A DNA stretch of 11,162 bases from contig DQGV01000242.1 in assembly GCA_003524705.1 (NCBI GenBank), positions 1 to 11,162 on the forward strand, in the 5' to 3' direction. A program made the position numbers and the translations under genes. The notes below the pieces were generated by a model that worked only from the letters and a program-made list of their open reading frames with translations, was not told the DNA's origin and made no database searches. This stretch comes from Anaerolineae bacterium (GTDB taxonomy: Bacteria > Chloroflexota > Anaerolineae > Anaerolineales > Villigracilaceae). This document shows positions 1 to 6,372 of this stretch, piece by piece; the stretch's first letter is position 1; each line of letters begins with the position of its first letter.

Positions 1-1
1 G

Positions 2-46
2 GTTTGGCGCAAAGGCGTGAAAAAGTATTCAGCGGTTGGAGCCTAA
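2..46 (+). CDS. ABC-2 type permease, C-terminal end only (partial)
   Basis: An open frame enters from the left edge and ends at TAA 44-46, giving the last 14 residues VWRKGVKKYSAVGA. This resembles the C-terminus of the next gene (VWKAGLKRYSGASS), so it is most likely the tail of a paralogous ABC-2 membrane subunit. In this transporter family, an ATPase gene is commonly followed by two related permease genes, and the stop lies only one base before the next ATG, as expected for tightly coupled subunits of one exporter. The visible part is too short to prove the family; the call rests on tail similarity and position. Confidence 0.6.
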   Translation, partial: VWRKGVKKYSAVGA

Positions 47-47
47 C

Positions 48-833
48 ATGCACTCACTTAAATTAATTTATGCCTTTCTCAAAATGAATATTCAAATGTC
101 GTTGGCATATCGTGCTGATACAGTTGTAAATATTTTATTGAACTTAATGTGGCTTGGCTGGGAATTACTCAGTTTAAATATTATCTTCAGCAATACACAA
201 ACGCTCGGTGGCTGGGGCATCGGCGAACTGATTGCATTGCTCGGTGTCTTTCGTCTCGTCAACACATTGATGATTGCACTCATCTGGCCCAACACCGAAA
301 AATTTAATCAATCCATTCGTGATGGCTCCATGGATTACACCATCTTACAACCCGCCAACAGCATGTTCCTCGTCACATTTTCACGCATCACGGTTTGGAG
401 ATTTTGGGATTTGATTCTCGCCATCATTTTGATTTTGATTGGCATCAACATGTCTGGTGACTTAATCACCGCGCCTCAAATCCTGACCTTCCTCCTGCTT
501 GCCCTTTCAGGCATTATCGTCATTTACAGTTTGTGGATTGTTCTGATTGCGCTCACATTTTGGTTCACAAAATTTGATAACAACGTCACCATCCTACAAG
601 CCCTGTTAGACGCAGGACGTTATCCAGCAACAGTGTATCCTGTCTGGTTACGAGTGATAGTCACATTTATCATTCCAATTGCAGTTGCAACCACAATTCC
701 ATTACAAGCCTTACGTGGTGAGTTAGGTTTTATGCAAGTTTTGATTTTCTTTTTGATAGGCATTGCAAGTTTTGTTATCGCTTCACAAGTCTGGAAAGCA
801 GGTTTGAAACGTTATAGTGGCGCAAGTAGTTAA
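48..833 (+). CDS. ABC-2 family (DUF990-type) transporter permease subunit
   Basis: This is a polytopic membrane protein of 261 residues from ATG 48. That start is preferred over the in-frame TTG at 36, because GGAG at 38-41 sits 6 bases ahead of it and the upstream stop is one base away. About six hydrophobic segments are visible, near residues 22-45, 55-78, 110-133, 142-170, 202-222 and 230-250. The N-terminal 'FLKMNIQMSLAYRAD' region and the internal 'RDGSMDYTILQPAN' stretch are typical of the DUF990/COG3694 class of ABC-2 exporters. It would form the membrane pore with the partner subunit whose tail is at 2-46; the ATPase would lie further left, outside the window. The exported substrate cannot be deduced. 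A strong hairpin follows the stop, so this is the last gene of its operon. Confidence 0.85.
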   Translation: MHSLKLIYAFLKMNIQMSLAYRADTVVNILLNLMWLGWELLSLNIIFSNTQTLGGWGIGELIALLGVFRLVNTLMIALIWPNTEKFNQSIRDGSMDYTILQPANSMFLVTFSRITVWRFWDLILAIILILIGINMSGDLITAPQILTFLLLALSGIIVIYSLWIVLIALTFWFTKFDNNVTILQALLDAGRYPATVYPVWLRVIVTFIIPIAVATTIPLQALRGELGFMQVLIFFLIGIASFVIASQVWKAGLKRYSGASS

Positions 834-835
834 TC

Positions 836-866
836 AAAAAGACCAGAGAATTTCTCTGGTCTTTTT
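836..866. terminator. Bidirectional intrinsic terminator
   Basis: GACCAGAG (841-848) pairs with CTCTGGTC (854-861) around the loop AATTT. It is flanked by A5 (836-840) and T5 (862-866), so it works on both strands. It separates the permease (+) from the convergent META lipoprotein gene (-), whose stop codon begins just beyond at 869-871. Confidence 0.92.
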
Positions 867-868
867 AT

Positions 869-1276
869 TTATTTTCTTTCCAATACAATCACAGACGAAC
901 CATCTTGTGTTGTAAGAGTCAATTGATTTCCACTTAATTCAAAGTTTAGCTTTTGCTCTGATAAGATGTTCAAAAAAACAGTTTCTTGGTCCATGGTTCC
1001 TTCACAAAACATCAAAGTTGAATAAACTGGTTCAAAAGTGATTTGATTTCCACTGACTTGATAACCTGCGCCAAATGAATTGCATCCTACACTTCCGCCA
1101 AATTGACCATCTGCTCCGAAGTTGATAGAAGTTTCTATATTAGGTAAAGCAGGTGTTGGGTTAGTGGTATCACCATAGGAAATTAATGTCCATTCACCTT
1201 CAAGGGATGCAGAATTTCCTGAACAAGCAGAAAGTAAAAGTACGAAAGCAATTAAAAGAAAGTATATTTTTTTCAT
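869..1276 (-). CDS. META-domain lipoprotein (HslJ-like)
   Basis: This is a small secreted lipoprotein of 135 residues from the second of two adjacent ATGs. The second (1276-1274) has GGAG at 1286-1283 about 6 bases upstream; the first (1279) leaves only 3 bases, so the longer form is less likely. The N-terminus is a lipoprotein signal: a KK charge, a hydrophobic core and the lipobox LSAC, with the acylated Cys at residue 18. One META domain (PF03724 type) follows, recognised by 'LEGEWTLISYG', the 'GSVGCNSFGAGYQ' turn, and a closing strand ending in VIVLERK. META proteins such as E. coli HslJ are envelope-associated and linked to stress or antibiotic tolerance, with no enzymatic role known. 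It lies 50 bases downstream of the TsnR-like gene on the same strand and may be cotranscribed with it. Confidence 0.85.
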   Translation of the reverse strand: MKKIYFLLIAFVLLLSACSGNSASLEGEWTLISYGDTTNPTPALPNIETSINFGADGQFGGSVGCNSFGAGYQVSGNQITFEPVYSTLMFCEGTMDQETVFLNILSEQKLNFELSGNQLTLTTQDGSSVIVLERK

Positions 1277-1326
1277 CATTATCTCCGTTTATAGTTAAAC
1301 GAAGTTTGTAGATAAAAAGTTCCCGC

Positions 1327-2139
1327 CTATATTTTCTGATTAAACCCAACCCGATTAAATAATGTAATGCCTGCTGAAGCTGAGACGTTTAGCGATTCAA
1401 CTTTGTCACTGATTGGAATGCGAACTTTCAAAGTTGCGGCATCTTCTACTTCTGGCGAACAGCCATCTTTTTCACTGCCAAATGCAATCAGGAGTCTTTG
1501 TAGCATAGATGAAATTTCATCAACAGTTTTCACCGCATCCATATCCATGACGAGCAAGGTTTCATTATTCTTTTTGCAATAATCCAGAAAATCTTTTGTG
1601 CTGGCAGTAATCATCGGCACTGAAAATAAATATCCTCTACTAGCGCGAATCAAGCGGCGATCGTATAAATCAATTGGATCCATATTGAGTAAAAGAATCC
1701 CGCCCACACCTAGTGCAAGCGAAGTGCGTGTAATGTTGCCAATATTTCCCGAAATACTTAAGTCTTCCAAAACCACAATGTCTTTTGAAATAGATTTCAA
1801 TGCTTCTAAGCCAATTGATTTTGGTGTTTGGGCAAGGGCAAACACGCGTGAGAGTTTGTCATTTTCAAACAGTTTTTTTGAAGTCCGTGTAGCAACTTCA
1901 TGAATCGGAATAGTGTTTGGAATCTGATTTTTGAAATTTTCTGAAAGTCTATTTTCCCCAGCAAAATAAACTGACTCCACTTTTACGCCAGCCTTCAGTG
2001 CTTCAAGGATATTCTCTTCATCATCAATGAGGATTTTGTTTAGTTCTTGTCTACCCGAACGAGATAATAATTTCCGAATTGGCTGGGCAAGTGGATGGTT
2101 AAGCGAGTCAATTATGTTTGGATTTGTGATTTCAGTCAT
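1327..2139 (-). CDS. TsnR-like (thiostrepton-resistance family) SpoU/TrmH 23S rRNA 2'-O-methyltransferase
   Basis: This is a SPOUT-class RNA ribose methyltransferase using S-adenosylmethionine, 270 residues from ATG 2139. The three SpoU motifs are present: GNIGNITRTS (131-140, with Arg138), FGSEKDG (220-226), and IPISDKVESLNVSASAGI (241-258), which form the trefoil knot. The N-terminal third (about 20-105) is a substrate-binding domain. Several blocks look like the thiostrepton-resistance methylases TsnR/NshR rather than generic TrmH: an ILIDDEENILEALKAGV segment near 36-52, and DRRLIRASRGYLFSVP near 160-175. The length also matches (about 270). TsnR methylates A1067 of 23S rRNA (E. coli numbering) and blocks thiopeptides; whether this protein targets that base is inference. 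An in-frame TTG at 2175 would add 12 residues, but it overlaps a perfect -35 box, so the shorter start is chosen. Confidence 0.85.
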   Translation of the reverse strand: MTEITNPNIIDSLNHPLAQPIRKLLSRSGRQELNKILIDDEENILEALKAGVKVESVYFAGENRLSENFKNQIPNTIPIHEVATRTSKKLFENDKLSRVFALAQTPKSIGLEALKSISKDIVVLEDLSISGNIGNITRTSLALGVGGILLLNMDPIDLYDRRLIRASRGYLFSVPMITASTKDFLDYCKKNNETLLVMDMDAVKTVDEISSMLQRLLIAFGSEKDGCSPEVEDAATLKVRIPISDKVESLNVSASAGITLFNRVGFNQKI

Positions 2140-2145
2140 AAAGAC

Positions 2146-2175
2146 ATGATAAACCTTTGAGGATGTTCGTGTCAA
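2146..2175 (-). promoter_or_regulatory. Sigma-70 promoter of the TsnR-like gene, predicted leaderless
   Basis: On the minus strand a perfect TTGACA (2175-2170) is followed by an 18-base spacer and TATCAT (2151-2146), which matches TATAAT at five of six positions. The ATG at 2139 is 6 bases beyond the -10, so transcription should start at or within a base of the start codon. No ribosome binding site lies at a useful distance: AAGG at about 2157-2154 is 14 bases away and inside the promoter. Confidence 0.7.
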
Positions 2176-2184
2176 GAAAGATTG

Positions 2185-2190
2185 TATAAT
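2185..2190 (+). promoter_or_regulatory. Candidate -10 box for the cupin gene
   Basis: A perfect TATAAT occurs 66 bases before the cupin ATG. No convincing -35 is found 16-18 bases upstream; that stretch lies inside the divergent promoter of the methyltransferase gene. If used, the two promoters overlap back to back and may compete. The predicted start is near 2197, leaving a leader of about 60 bases that contains AGAGG (2247-2251), 5 bases before the ATG. Confidence 0.5.
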
Positions 2191-2256
2191 CTATGTCATT
2201 GTGAGGGCTTTCTTGTACTTTGCCCGAAGCAATCCCCATAATATGAAGAGGTTGTT

Positions 2257-2733
2257 ATGACAGATAACTCTGCACTGAGCATGATTGATACAAACATTCC
2301 AATTAAAAATTTTGGCAAACCTGTGATTCAGACAGGGTCAACGACTCGTATGGATTTTGGTGCTACACCTCTTCCATCGGCTTGGATTAAAGAAGGAAAC
2401 CCAACAGCGCGAAGTATTCCGTTAGCAAGAGCTGAAGATAATAATTTATCTTGTGGGTTATGGGATTGTCAGGCGGGCAAGTTTACTTTCATTTATGGTT
2501 GTGATGAAATTGTGCATATTTTAGAAGGCGAAGTGATTATTGAAGAAAATGGTGCAACTTACACTCTGAAAGTGGGTGATGTGGCATTTTTCCCTGAAGG
2601 GTTAGAAACTGTATGGACAGTGCCAAAGTATGTCAAGAAGTTTGCGATTTTTCGCTCTGTACGCGAGCCATTGATAGATAAAATATATATGAGATTAAAG
2701 AAGATATTGAAAAAAACAATTGGAAAAGCATAG
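2257..2733 (+). CDS. Cupin domain protein (DUF861 / cupin_3, EutQ-like fold)
   Basis: This is a 158-residue protein with a single beta-barrel cupin domain at about residues 65-132. Characteristic pieces are GLWDCQAGKFTF, the strand pair around DEIVHILEGEVIIEE, GDVAFFPEG, and a final WTVPKYVKKFAIFR. This arrangement (Gly-Trp start, DE before 'ILEGEV', 'GD..FF.EG', 'W.V') is that of cupin_3/DUF861 proteins, many of which are small, non-classical cupins of unknown substrate. The usual cupin metal-binding histidine pair is not obvious; one His lies in EIVHILEG. The last 25 residues are strongly basic and probably helical (LKKILKKTIGKA). AGAGG sits 5 bases ahead of ATG. The rluA-type gene begins 6 bases after its stop, suggesting cotranscription, with no clear functional link. 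Confidence 0.8.
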   Translation: MTDNSALSMIDTNIPIKNFGKPVIQTGSTTRMDFGATPLPSAWIKEGNPTARSIPLARAEDNNLSCGLWDCQAGKFTFIYGCDEIVHILEGEVIIEENGATYTLKVGDVAFFPEGLETVWTVPKYVKKFAIFRSVREPLIDKIYMRLKKILKKTIGKA

Positions 2734-2739
2734 CATTCA

Positions 2740-3390
2740 ATGATGCAAACTATATTCGCCGATGAGGATATTGTGATTATCAACAAGCCTGCTGGGATTT
2801 CGGTTTTGCCAGAAGGTTGGGATAAAACCGCAACGTATGTGGTGAAAGAATTAGAAGAACAATTTGAAAAAATATGGGTTGTGCATCGCATTGATAAAAT
2901 TACGAGTGGAATTATTTTATTTGCTTTGAACCCAGAAGCACATCGTTCATTGAATATTCAATTTGAGAAACATCAGGTGGAGAAAAAATATCATGCGATT
3001 TTGAATGGTTCACCAAAGTGGGATGAAAAAGTTACGAAATTTCCTTTACGAGTGAATGTGGGGCATAAGCATAGAACGGTTGTGGATGATAGAAATGGTG
3101 TCAATGCTGAAACGAAATTTAAAGTTGAGGAACGGTATCAGGCATCCACGTTGGTTGAGGCGATGCCAATGACGGGTAGAACGCATCAGATACGAGTCCA
3201 TGCTTACGCGTTGGGTCATCCGCTTGTGGGTGATATTTTGTATAGTGCGCCTGTATCAAAAATCATTCATCGCCCGGCATTACATGCCCGTTCATTAATA
3301 TTTACTCATCCTGCAACGGGTAATAAAGTATCATTTGAGGCAGACTATCCTGATGATTTTCGAGAAGCATTGACTAAATTAAGCACTTGA
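2740..3390 (+). CDS. RluA-family pseudouridine synthase, catalytic domain only
   Basis: It isomerises specific uridines in rRNA and/or tRNA to pseudouridine. The 216-residue protein contains just the catalytic domain. The start 'DEDIVIINKPAGISVLP' is the usual first strand, VVHRIDKITSG (47-57) carries the catalytic Asp52, and GRTHQIRVHAYALGHPLVGD near 143-163 and a later 'LHARSL' complete the active site. There is no N-terminal S4 RNA-binding domain, which RluC and RluD have. The length is close to E. coli RluA (dual 23S U746 / tRNA U32), but single-domain members vary in target, so the substrate is not assigned. The motif has HRID rather than the commoner HRLD, a conservative change. Start: two consecutive ATGs at 2740 and 2743; only a poorly placed GGAAAAG lies upstream, so translation may be coupled to the cupin gene. 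Confidence 0.9.
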   Translation: MMQTIFADEDIVIINKPAGISVLPEGWDKTATYVVKELEEQFEKIWVVHRIDKITSGIILFALNPEAHRSLNIQFEKHQVEKKYHAILNGSPKWDEKVTKFPLRVNVGHKHRTVVDDRNGVNAETKFKVEERYQASTLVEAMPMTGRTHQIRVHAYALGHPLVGDILYSAPVSKIIHRPALHARSLIFTHPATGNKVSFEADYPDDFREALTKLST

Positions 3391-3395
3391 AATTA

Positions 3396-3404
3396 TGGTA
3401 TATT
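3396..3404 (+). promoter_or_regulatory. Extended -10 promoter candidate for the two-component operon
   Basis: TGG-TATATT follows the pseudouridine synthase stop by 5 bases. The TG at 3396-3397, one base before a five-of-six -10 (3399-3404), makes an extended -10; no -35 is found at correct spacing. A start near 3411 would place AAGGAG (3412-3417) at the very 5' end of the message, 7 bases before the ATG at 3425. Confidence 0.45.
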
Positions 3405-3424
3405 TTTAATCAAGGAGTATAGCC

Positions 3425-4102
3425 ATGAATGAGCGAATCCTAATTATCGAAGACGACCAAGCTATTTTGAAATTGTTGCAACGCGGTTTGGCTTATGAAG
3501 GTTACACAGTGGATACTGCTGTGGATGGACGCATGGGTTTAATTGCCGCGCGTGACCATACCCCTGACCTTGTGATTTTGGATTGGATGTTGCCGGGGAT
3601 GGATGGTTTGGAAGTATGCCATCGTTTACGACAGGGCGGTTCAATTCCAATTTTGATGTTGACGGCGAAAGATACAGTGCAAGACCGCATTCAAGGGTTG
3701 GATGCCGGTGCTGATGATTACATGATTAAGCCGTTTAACTTAGATGAATTACTTGCGCGCGTGCGTGCTTTGTTGCGCCGTACGCAACCAGAACGAATTC
3801 CTGTTTTGAAATTTGCAGATTTATCTTTGGATACTGGCTCACGCCAGGCGACTCGTGGCGAGCGTACAGTTGCTTTAACCGCGAAAGAATATGAATTACT
3901 TGAATTATTTTTACGTCACCCGAAGCAAGTGTTGACTCGTGAAGTGATATTTGACCGAGTCTGGGGTTATGATTTTGGCGGTGAGAGTAATGTCTTAGAA
4001 GTATATATTCGCTATTTACGCCAAAAGTTAGAAGCAGAAAATGAAACTCGCTTGCTTCATACTGTGCGTGGTGTTGGGTATGTGTTGAGAGAGAATCCGT
4101 AA
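3425..4102 (+). CDS. OmpR/PhoB-family response regulator
   Basis: This is a transcription regulator of 225 residues activated by phosphorylation from the histidine kinase encoded next. The receiver domain (about 1-115) has the acidic pocket E9-D10-D11, phospho-acceptor Asp53 in [13 protein letters not shown], Thr80 in MLTAKD and Lys102 in IKPF, so all switch residues are intact. A short linker leads to a winged-helix DNA-binding domain (about 128-223) with [37 protein letters not shown] and [10 protein letters not shown], which is typical of the PhoB/OmpR group. AAGGAG is placed 7 bases ahead of the ATG, the best ribosome site on this strand so far. Neither the regulon nor the signal can be read from the sequence; the nearby genes are mostly RNA-modification or envelope genes. 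Confidence 0.95.
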   Translation: MNERILIIEDDQAILKLLQRGLAYEGYTVDTAVDGRMGLIAARDHTPDLVILDWMLPGMDGLEVCHRLRQGGSIPILMLTAKDTVQDRIQGLDAGADDYMIKPFNLDELLARVRALLRRTQPERIPVLKFADLSLDTGSRQATRGERTVALTAKEYELLELFLRHPKQVLTREVIFDRVWGYDFGGESNVLEVYIRYLRQKLEAENETRLLHTVRGVGYVLRENP

Positions 4103-4111
4103 ATCAGTAGC

Positions 4112-4128
4112 CAGTAATCAGTAATCAG
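4112..4128 (+). repeat. Short heptamer tandem repeat between regulator and kinase genes
   Basis: CAGTAAT is repeated directly at 4112-4118 and 4119-4125 and continues with CAG (4126-4128). A degenerate copy (TCAGTAG) precedes it at about 4105-4111. It fills the 41-base gap between the regulator and kinase genes and resembles the short tandem heptamer repeats common in cyanobacterial intergenic regions. No function is assigned. Confidence 0.6.
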
Positions 4129-4143
4129 AAAATTGTAAATTGA

Positions 4144-5511
4144 ATGCCTCTTCGCCTGCGCCTGACTTTGCTTTACTCAATATTTATGGGCGGAATTTTG
4201 CTCATCTTTGGCACGGCGGTGTATTTTGTTGTTAACTTCATATTGATTACACAAGTGGACAATACACTTGCGAGCGTGGCGCGAGAATTGATTCGGAATG
4301 TGAGTATAAATCCAGTGGGGGAGTTGATTGTAGTAAGACCTCCACAATTAAACATGACCGCCAATGCTTATATCCAAGTTTGGAGCATTGATGGCGAAAT
4401 TGTAGATGCTTCGCCGAGTATTGGTGAATTCAGTGAACCGCTTGACCCTATCGGTTTGTCAAATGGTGAAACGCTCTATCAAGATTCTACTTTTGAAGGC
4501 GTGCGTTTGCGCGTGTTGACAGTGCCAATGTCATTAGAAGGTCGCATGATTGGCACATTACAAGTCGGCGCAAGTCTCGGATTAATAGAAGCAACTCGCA
4601 CCGATTTAGTAAGAATTATGATTAGCATTGGTGTGATTGCTGTTTTATTAGCGGCTTTAGGTTCATGGGCGGTTTTGAAACGGGCATTAACTCCGCTTGA
4701 AACTATTGCGTACAGCGTTGATCAAATCAATAAGGCGGATGATTTGTCCCGTCGTATTCCATATCGTGGCAGGCAAGATGACGAAGTGAGTTATCTGGTT
4801 GTTTCATTTAATCAAACTCTTGAACGGCTTGAGTCATTGTTTAAATCACAACAAAGATTTTTGGCAGACGTCAGCCATGAACTTCGCACACCGTTAACGG
4901 TTATCAAAGGCAATATTGATTTAATGCGTCGCATCAAAACGACGGATGAAGATATCTTAAATGGTATGGATGATGAAGTAGGCAGGCTCACACGTTTGGT
5001 CGGTGGCTTGCTTATGCTTGTGCAGGCTGAGTCTGGCAAACTGGCTTTAAGTTTTGCACCTGTTGAACTTGATTTATTGCTCACAGAAGTTTTCACTGAA
5101 GTGCGCGTGTTGGCTGGCAGTAAAGTGAAAGTGCATCTTAATGAAATTGATGAGGTAATTGTGCGCGGCGACCGTGACCGCTTGAAACAAGTTTTATTAA
5201 ACTTGGTTGCCAATGCGATTCAATATACACCCACAGGCGGAGAAGTATATTTAAGTTTATCGAAAATTGCTGGTCAATCACGCCTCATTGTTCGTGACAC
5301 AGGACCTGGTATTCCAGCGGAAGATTTACCTCACATCTTCGACAGGTTTTATCGTGCTGAAAAATCACGCACGCGTTCAAAAGCAAGCGGGTTTGGATTA
5401 GGCTTATCCATCGCTAAATGGATTATTGAACAACATGGTGGGCAAATTAAAGTCGAATCAAAAGAAAGCGAAGGCACTACGTTTGTGATTTGGTTGAATG
5501 TGTTGAAGTAG
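4144..5511 (+). CDS. HAMP-containing sensor histidine kinase
   Basis: This membrane kinase of 455 residues is the partner of the response regulator 41 bases upstream. TM1 spans about 8-33 and TM2 about 157-178, enclosing an extracytoplasmic sensor region of roughly 120 residues with no recognised ligand domain. HAMP follows (about 179-231). HisKA holds FLADVSHELRTPL with phospho-accepting His245. The ATPase domain has the N box NLVANAIQYT (Asn357), G1 RDTGPGIP (Asp385), the F-box region HIFDRFYR, and G2 GFGLGLS (416-422). All catalytic elements are present, so it should be active. The architecture matches the BaeS/MprB-like class often paired with OmpR regulators. No Shine-Dalgarno motif precedes the ATG; the message probably comes from the regulator promoter. 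A 133-residue open frame on the other strand (4812-5213) is a shadow. Confidence 0.94.
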   Translation: MPLRLRLTLLYSIFMGGILLIFGTAVYFVVNFILITQVDNTLASVARELIRNVSINPVGELIVVRPPQLNMTANAYIQVWSIDGEIVDASPSIGEFSEPLDPIGLSNGETLYQDSTFEGVRLRVLTVPMSLEGRMIGTLQVGASLGLIEATRTDLVRIMISIGVIAVLLAALGSWAVLKRALTPLETIAYSVDQINKADDLSRRIPYRGRQDDEVSYLVVSFNQTLERLESLFKSQQRFLADVSHELRTPLTVIKGNIDLMRRIKTTDEDILNGMDDEVGRLTRLVGGLLMLVQAESGKLALSFAPVELDLLLTEVFTEVRVLAGSKVKVHLNEIDEVIVRGDRDRLKQVLLNLVANAIQYTPTGGEVYLSLSKIAGQSRLIVRDTGPGIPAEDLPHIFDRFYRAEKSRTRSKASGFGLGLSIAKWIIEQHGGQIKVESKESEGTTFVIWLNVLK

Positions 5512-5536
5512 GGATACGGCTCATCCTATCTTAGAG

Positions 5537-5559
5537 AGGGCGACCATGAAAGTCGCCCT
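5537..5559. repeat. GGGCGAC palindrome between convergent genes
   Basis: AGGGCGAC (5537-5544) pairs with GTCGCCCT (5552-5559) around a 7-base loop, giving an 8-bp GC-rich stem. There is no T-run on either side, so it is not a canonical intrinsic terminator, although it sits exactly between the convergent kinase and transglycosylase genes and overlaps the latter's stop codon by one base. It looks like the core of a dispersed palindromic element (GGGCGAC...GTCGCCC followed by TTACGG). I recall similar units being widespread in bacterial intergenic regions, but copy number here cannot be seen. Confidence 0.6.
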
Positions 5560-6275
5560 TACGGCAGCCCCAATCTCTTTGCGGCTTGACGGCATAAACT
5601 GACTCCGTAACTTGTATACCATTCATTCAACGCATTACTTGATTCAACACCACTGATTGCATCTTGATAAATCGGTGCGCCAAAATAAACATATCGCTTT
5701 GTTTGGGCAGACCATAGATATTCATTTTTATTAATAACACTAATGCCACCATTGTAACCAGCCAAAGCTAAACGTGCATTTCCATTGGCAGTATTTAATG
5801 AACGAAGTAAATAAGCAAGTCCACGTGCGGCGTTTGTGCCGGGGTCATACGGATTATCACTGGCATGAAAATGAAAAGGCATCACTTGAAACAATCCCAT
5901 TGCACCGGCAGATGATTTTGCACGTGGGTCGCCACAAGATTCGATTTGCATCACAGTGGCAACCAAGTTTGGGTCAAGAGAAGAAGCGGACGCCCAATTG
6001 ACGATAGAGTCAGCCCAATACTGCACCTCAGGTCGAAAGATAGGTGAAATGTTCCTCGAAGTGGAATCGGGCGTTGATATCACATCTACAATCAAATTAT
6101 TTTGAGTTGAAACAGGAAGTGGATTGACAAAATTCCATGCGACAGAAGCAAGGAAAACACTTATAAAAATTACAGCAAACGGGATGATGGTGAAGCCAGA
6201 TAAACAACCGCTACCTTCATTATATGGGGTAGCGGCTGTTGGCTCATATTCTTTTGTTGTGCGAGCGCGGGGCAT
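5559..6275 (-). CDS. Membrane-anchored lytic transglycosylase (SLT, GH23)
   Basis: It cleaves the MurNAc-GlcNAc bond of peptidoglycan. The 238-residue protein has a short cytoplasmic N-terminus, one membrane segment at about 28-50 and no cleavable signal peptide, then a 30-residue linker and an SLT domain (about 83-200). The catalytic Glu112 lies in VMQIESCGDP, followed by SAGAMGLFQVMP (122-133), which forms the fold's signature, and LALAGYNGG (169-177), the third conserved motif. Thus the active site is complete and outside the membrane. Cys114 beside the catalytic Glu and Cys233 near the end could form a disulfide. It lies downstream of the four-helix membrane protein gene on the same strand with a 97-base gap containing a 9-bp repeat. 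Upstream of the ATG only a weak AGAGA is seen. Confidence 0.92.
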   Translation of the reverse strand: MPRARTTKEYEPTAATPYNEGSGCLSGFTIIPFAVIFISVFLASVAWNFVNPLPVSTQNNLIVDVISTPDSTSRNISPIFRPEVQYWADSIVNWASASSLDPNLVATVMQIESCGDPRAKSSAGAMGLFQVMPFHFHASDNPYDPGTNAARGLAYLLRSLNTANGNARLALAGYNGGISVINKNEYLWSAQTKRYVYFGAPIYQDAISGVESSNALNEWYTSYGVSLCRQAAKRLGLP

Positions 6276-6331
6276 AGTTTATTCTCTTTTCTTGGTCTGT
6301 TCAGGACCGGGCTCGAAATGATTTTTATTTA

Positions 6332-6367
6332 ATAGGTCTTACTGGTCTAAATGGTCTAACTAGTCTT
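6332..6367 (-). repeat. Four tandem 9-bp units between two genes
   Basis: Written on the plus strand the units are ATAGGTCTT (6332-6340), ACTGGTCTA (6341-6349), AATGGTCTA (6350-6358) and ACTAGTCTT (6359-6367). Each shares GTCT at the same place. They lie immediately after the stop of the membrane-protein gene and before the transglycosylase gene, both on the minus strand. The copies are imperfect, so this is an old or selected array rather than a recent slip. Role unknown. Confidence 0.65.
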
Positions 6368-6372
6368 ACAAG

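Noticed and set aside
1288..1293. TATAAA on the minus strand as a -10 for the META lipoprotein gene
   Set aside because: It would start the transcript downstream of the GGAG ribosome site, and the -35 region is poor; cotranscription with the methyltransferase gene is simpler.
1367..1903. Two plus-strand open frames of 71 and 101 residues opposite the methyltransferase gene
   Set aside because: Shadows of a strongly conserved SpoU gene on the minus strand.
2140..2175. Upstream TTG start of the methyltransferase adding 12 residues
   Set aside because: The TTG is part of a perfect -35 box and the added residues lie in promoter DNA; the family length fits ATG 2139.
2205..2225. GGGC/GCCC hairpin in the cupin leader as a riboswitch or attenuator
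   Set aside because: Only a 4-bp stem around a 13-base loop, with no recognisable aptamer.
4812..5213. 133-residue open frame on the minus strand inside the kinase gene
   Set aside because: It is antisense to a kinase with complete motifs, its composition is Ser/Thr/Lys-rich without domain signals, and no ribosome site was seen.
6297..6311. GGTC...GACC inverted repeat before the transglycosylase gene as an operator
   Set aside because: Only 4-bp arms with a 7-base centre; not distinguishable from chance.
6332..6367. CRISPR array
   Set aside because: The period is 9 bases with no spacers and no cas genes.
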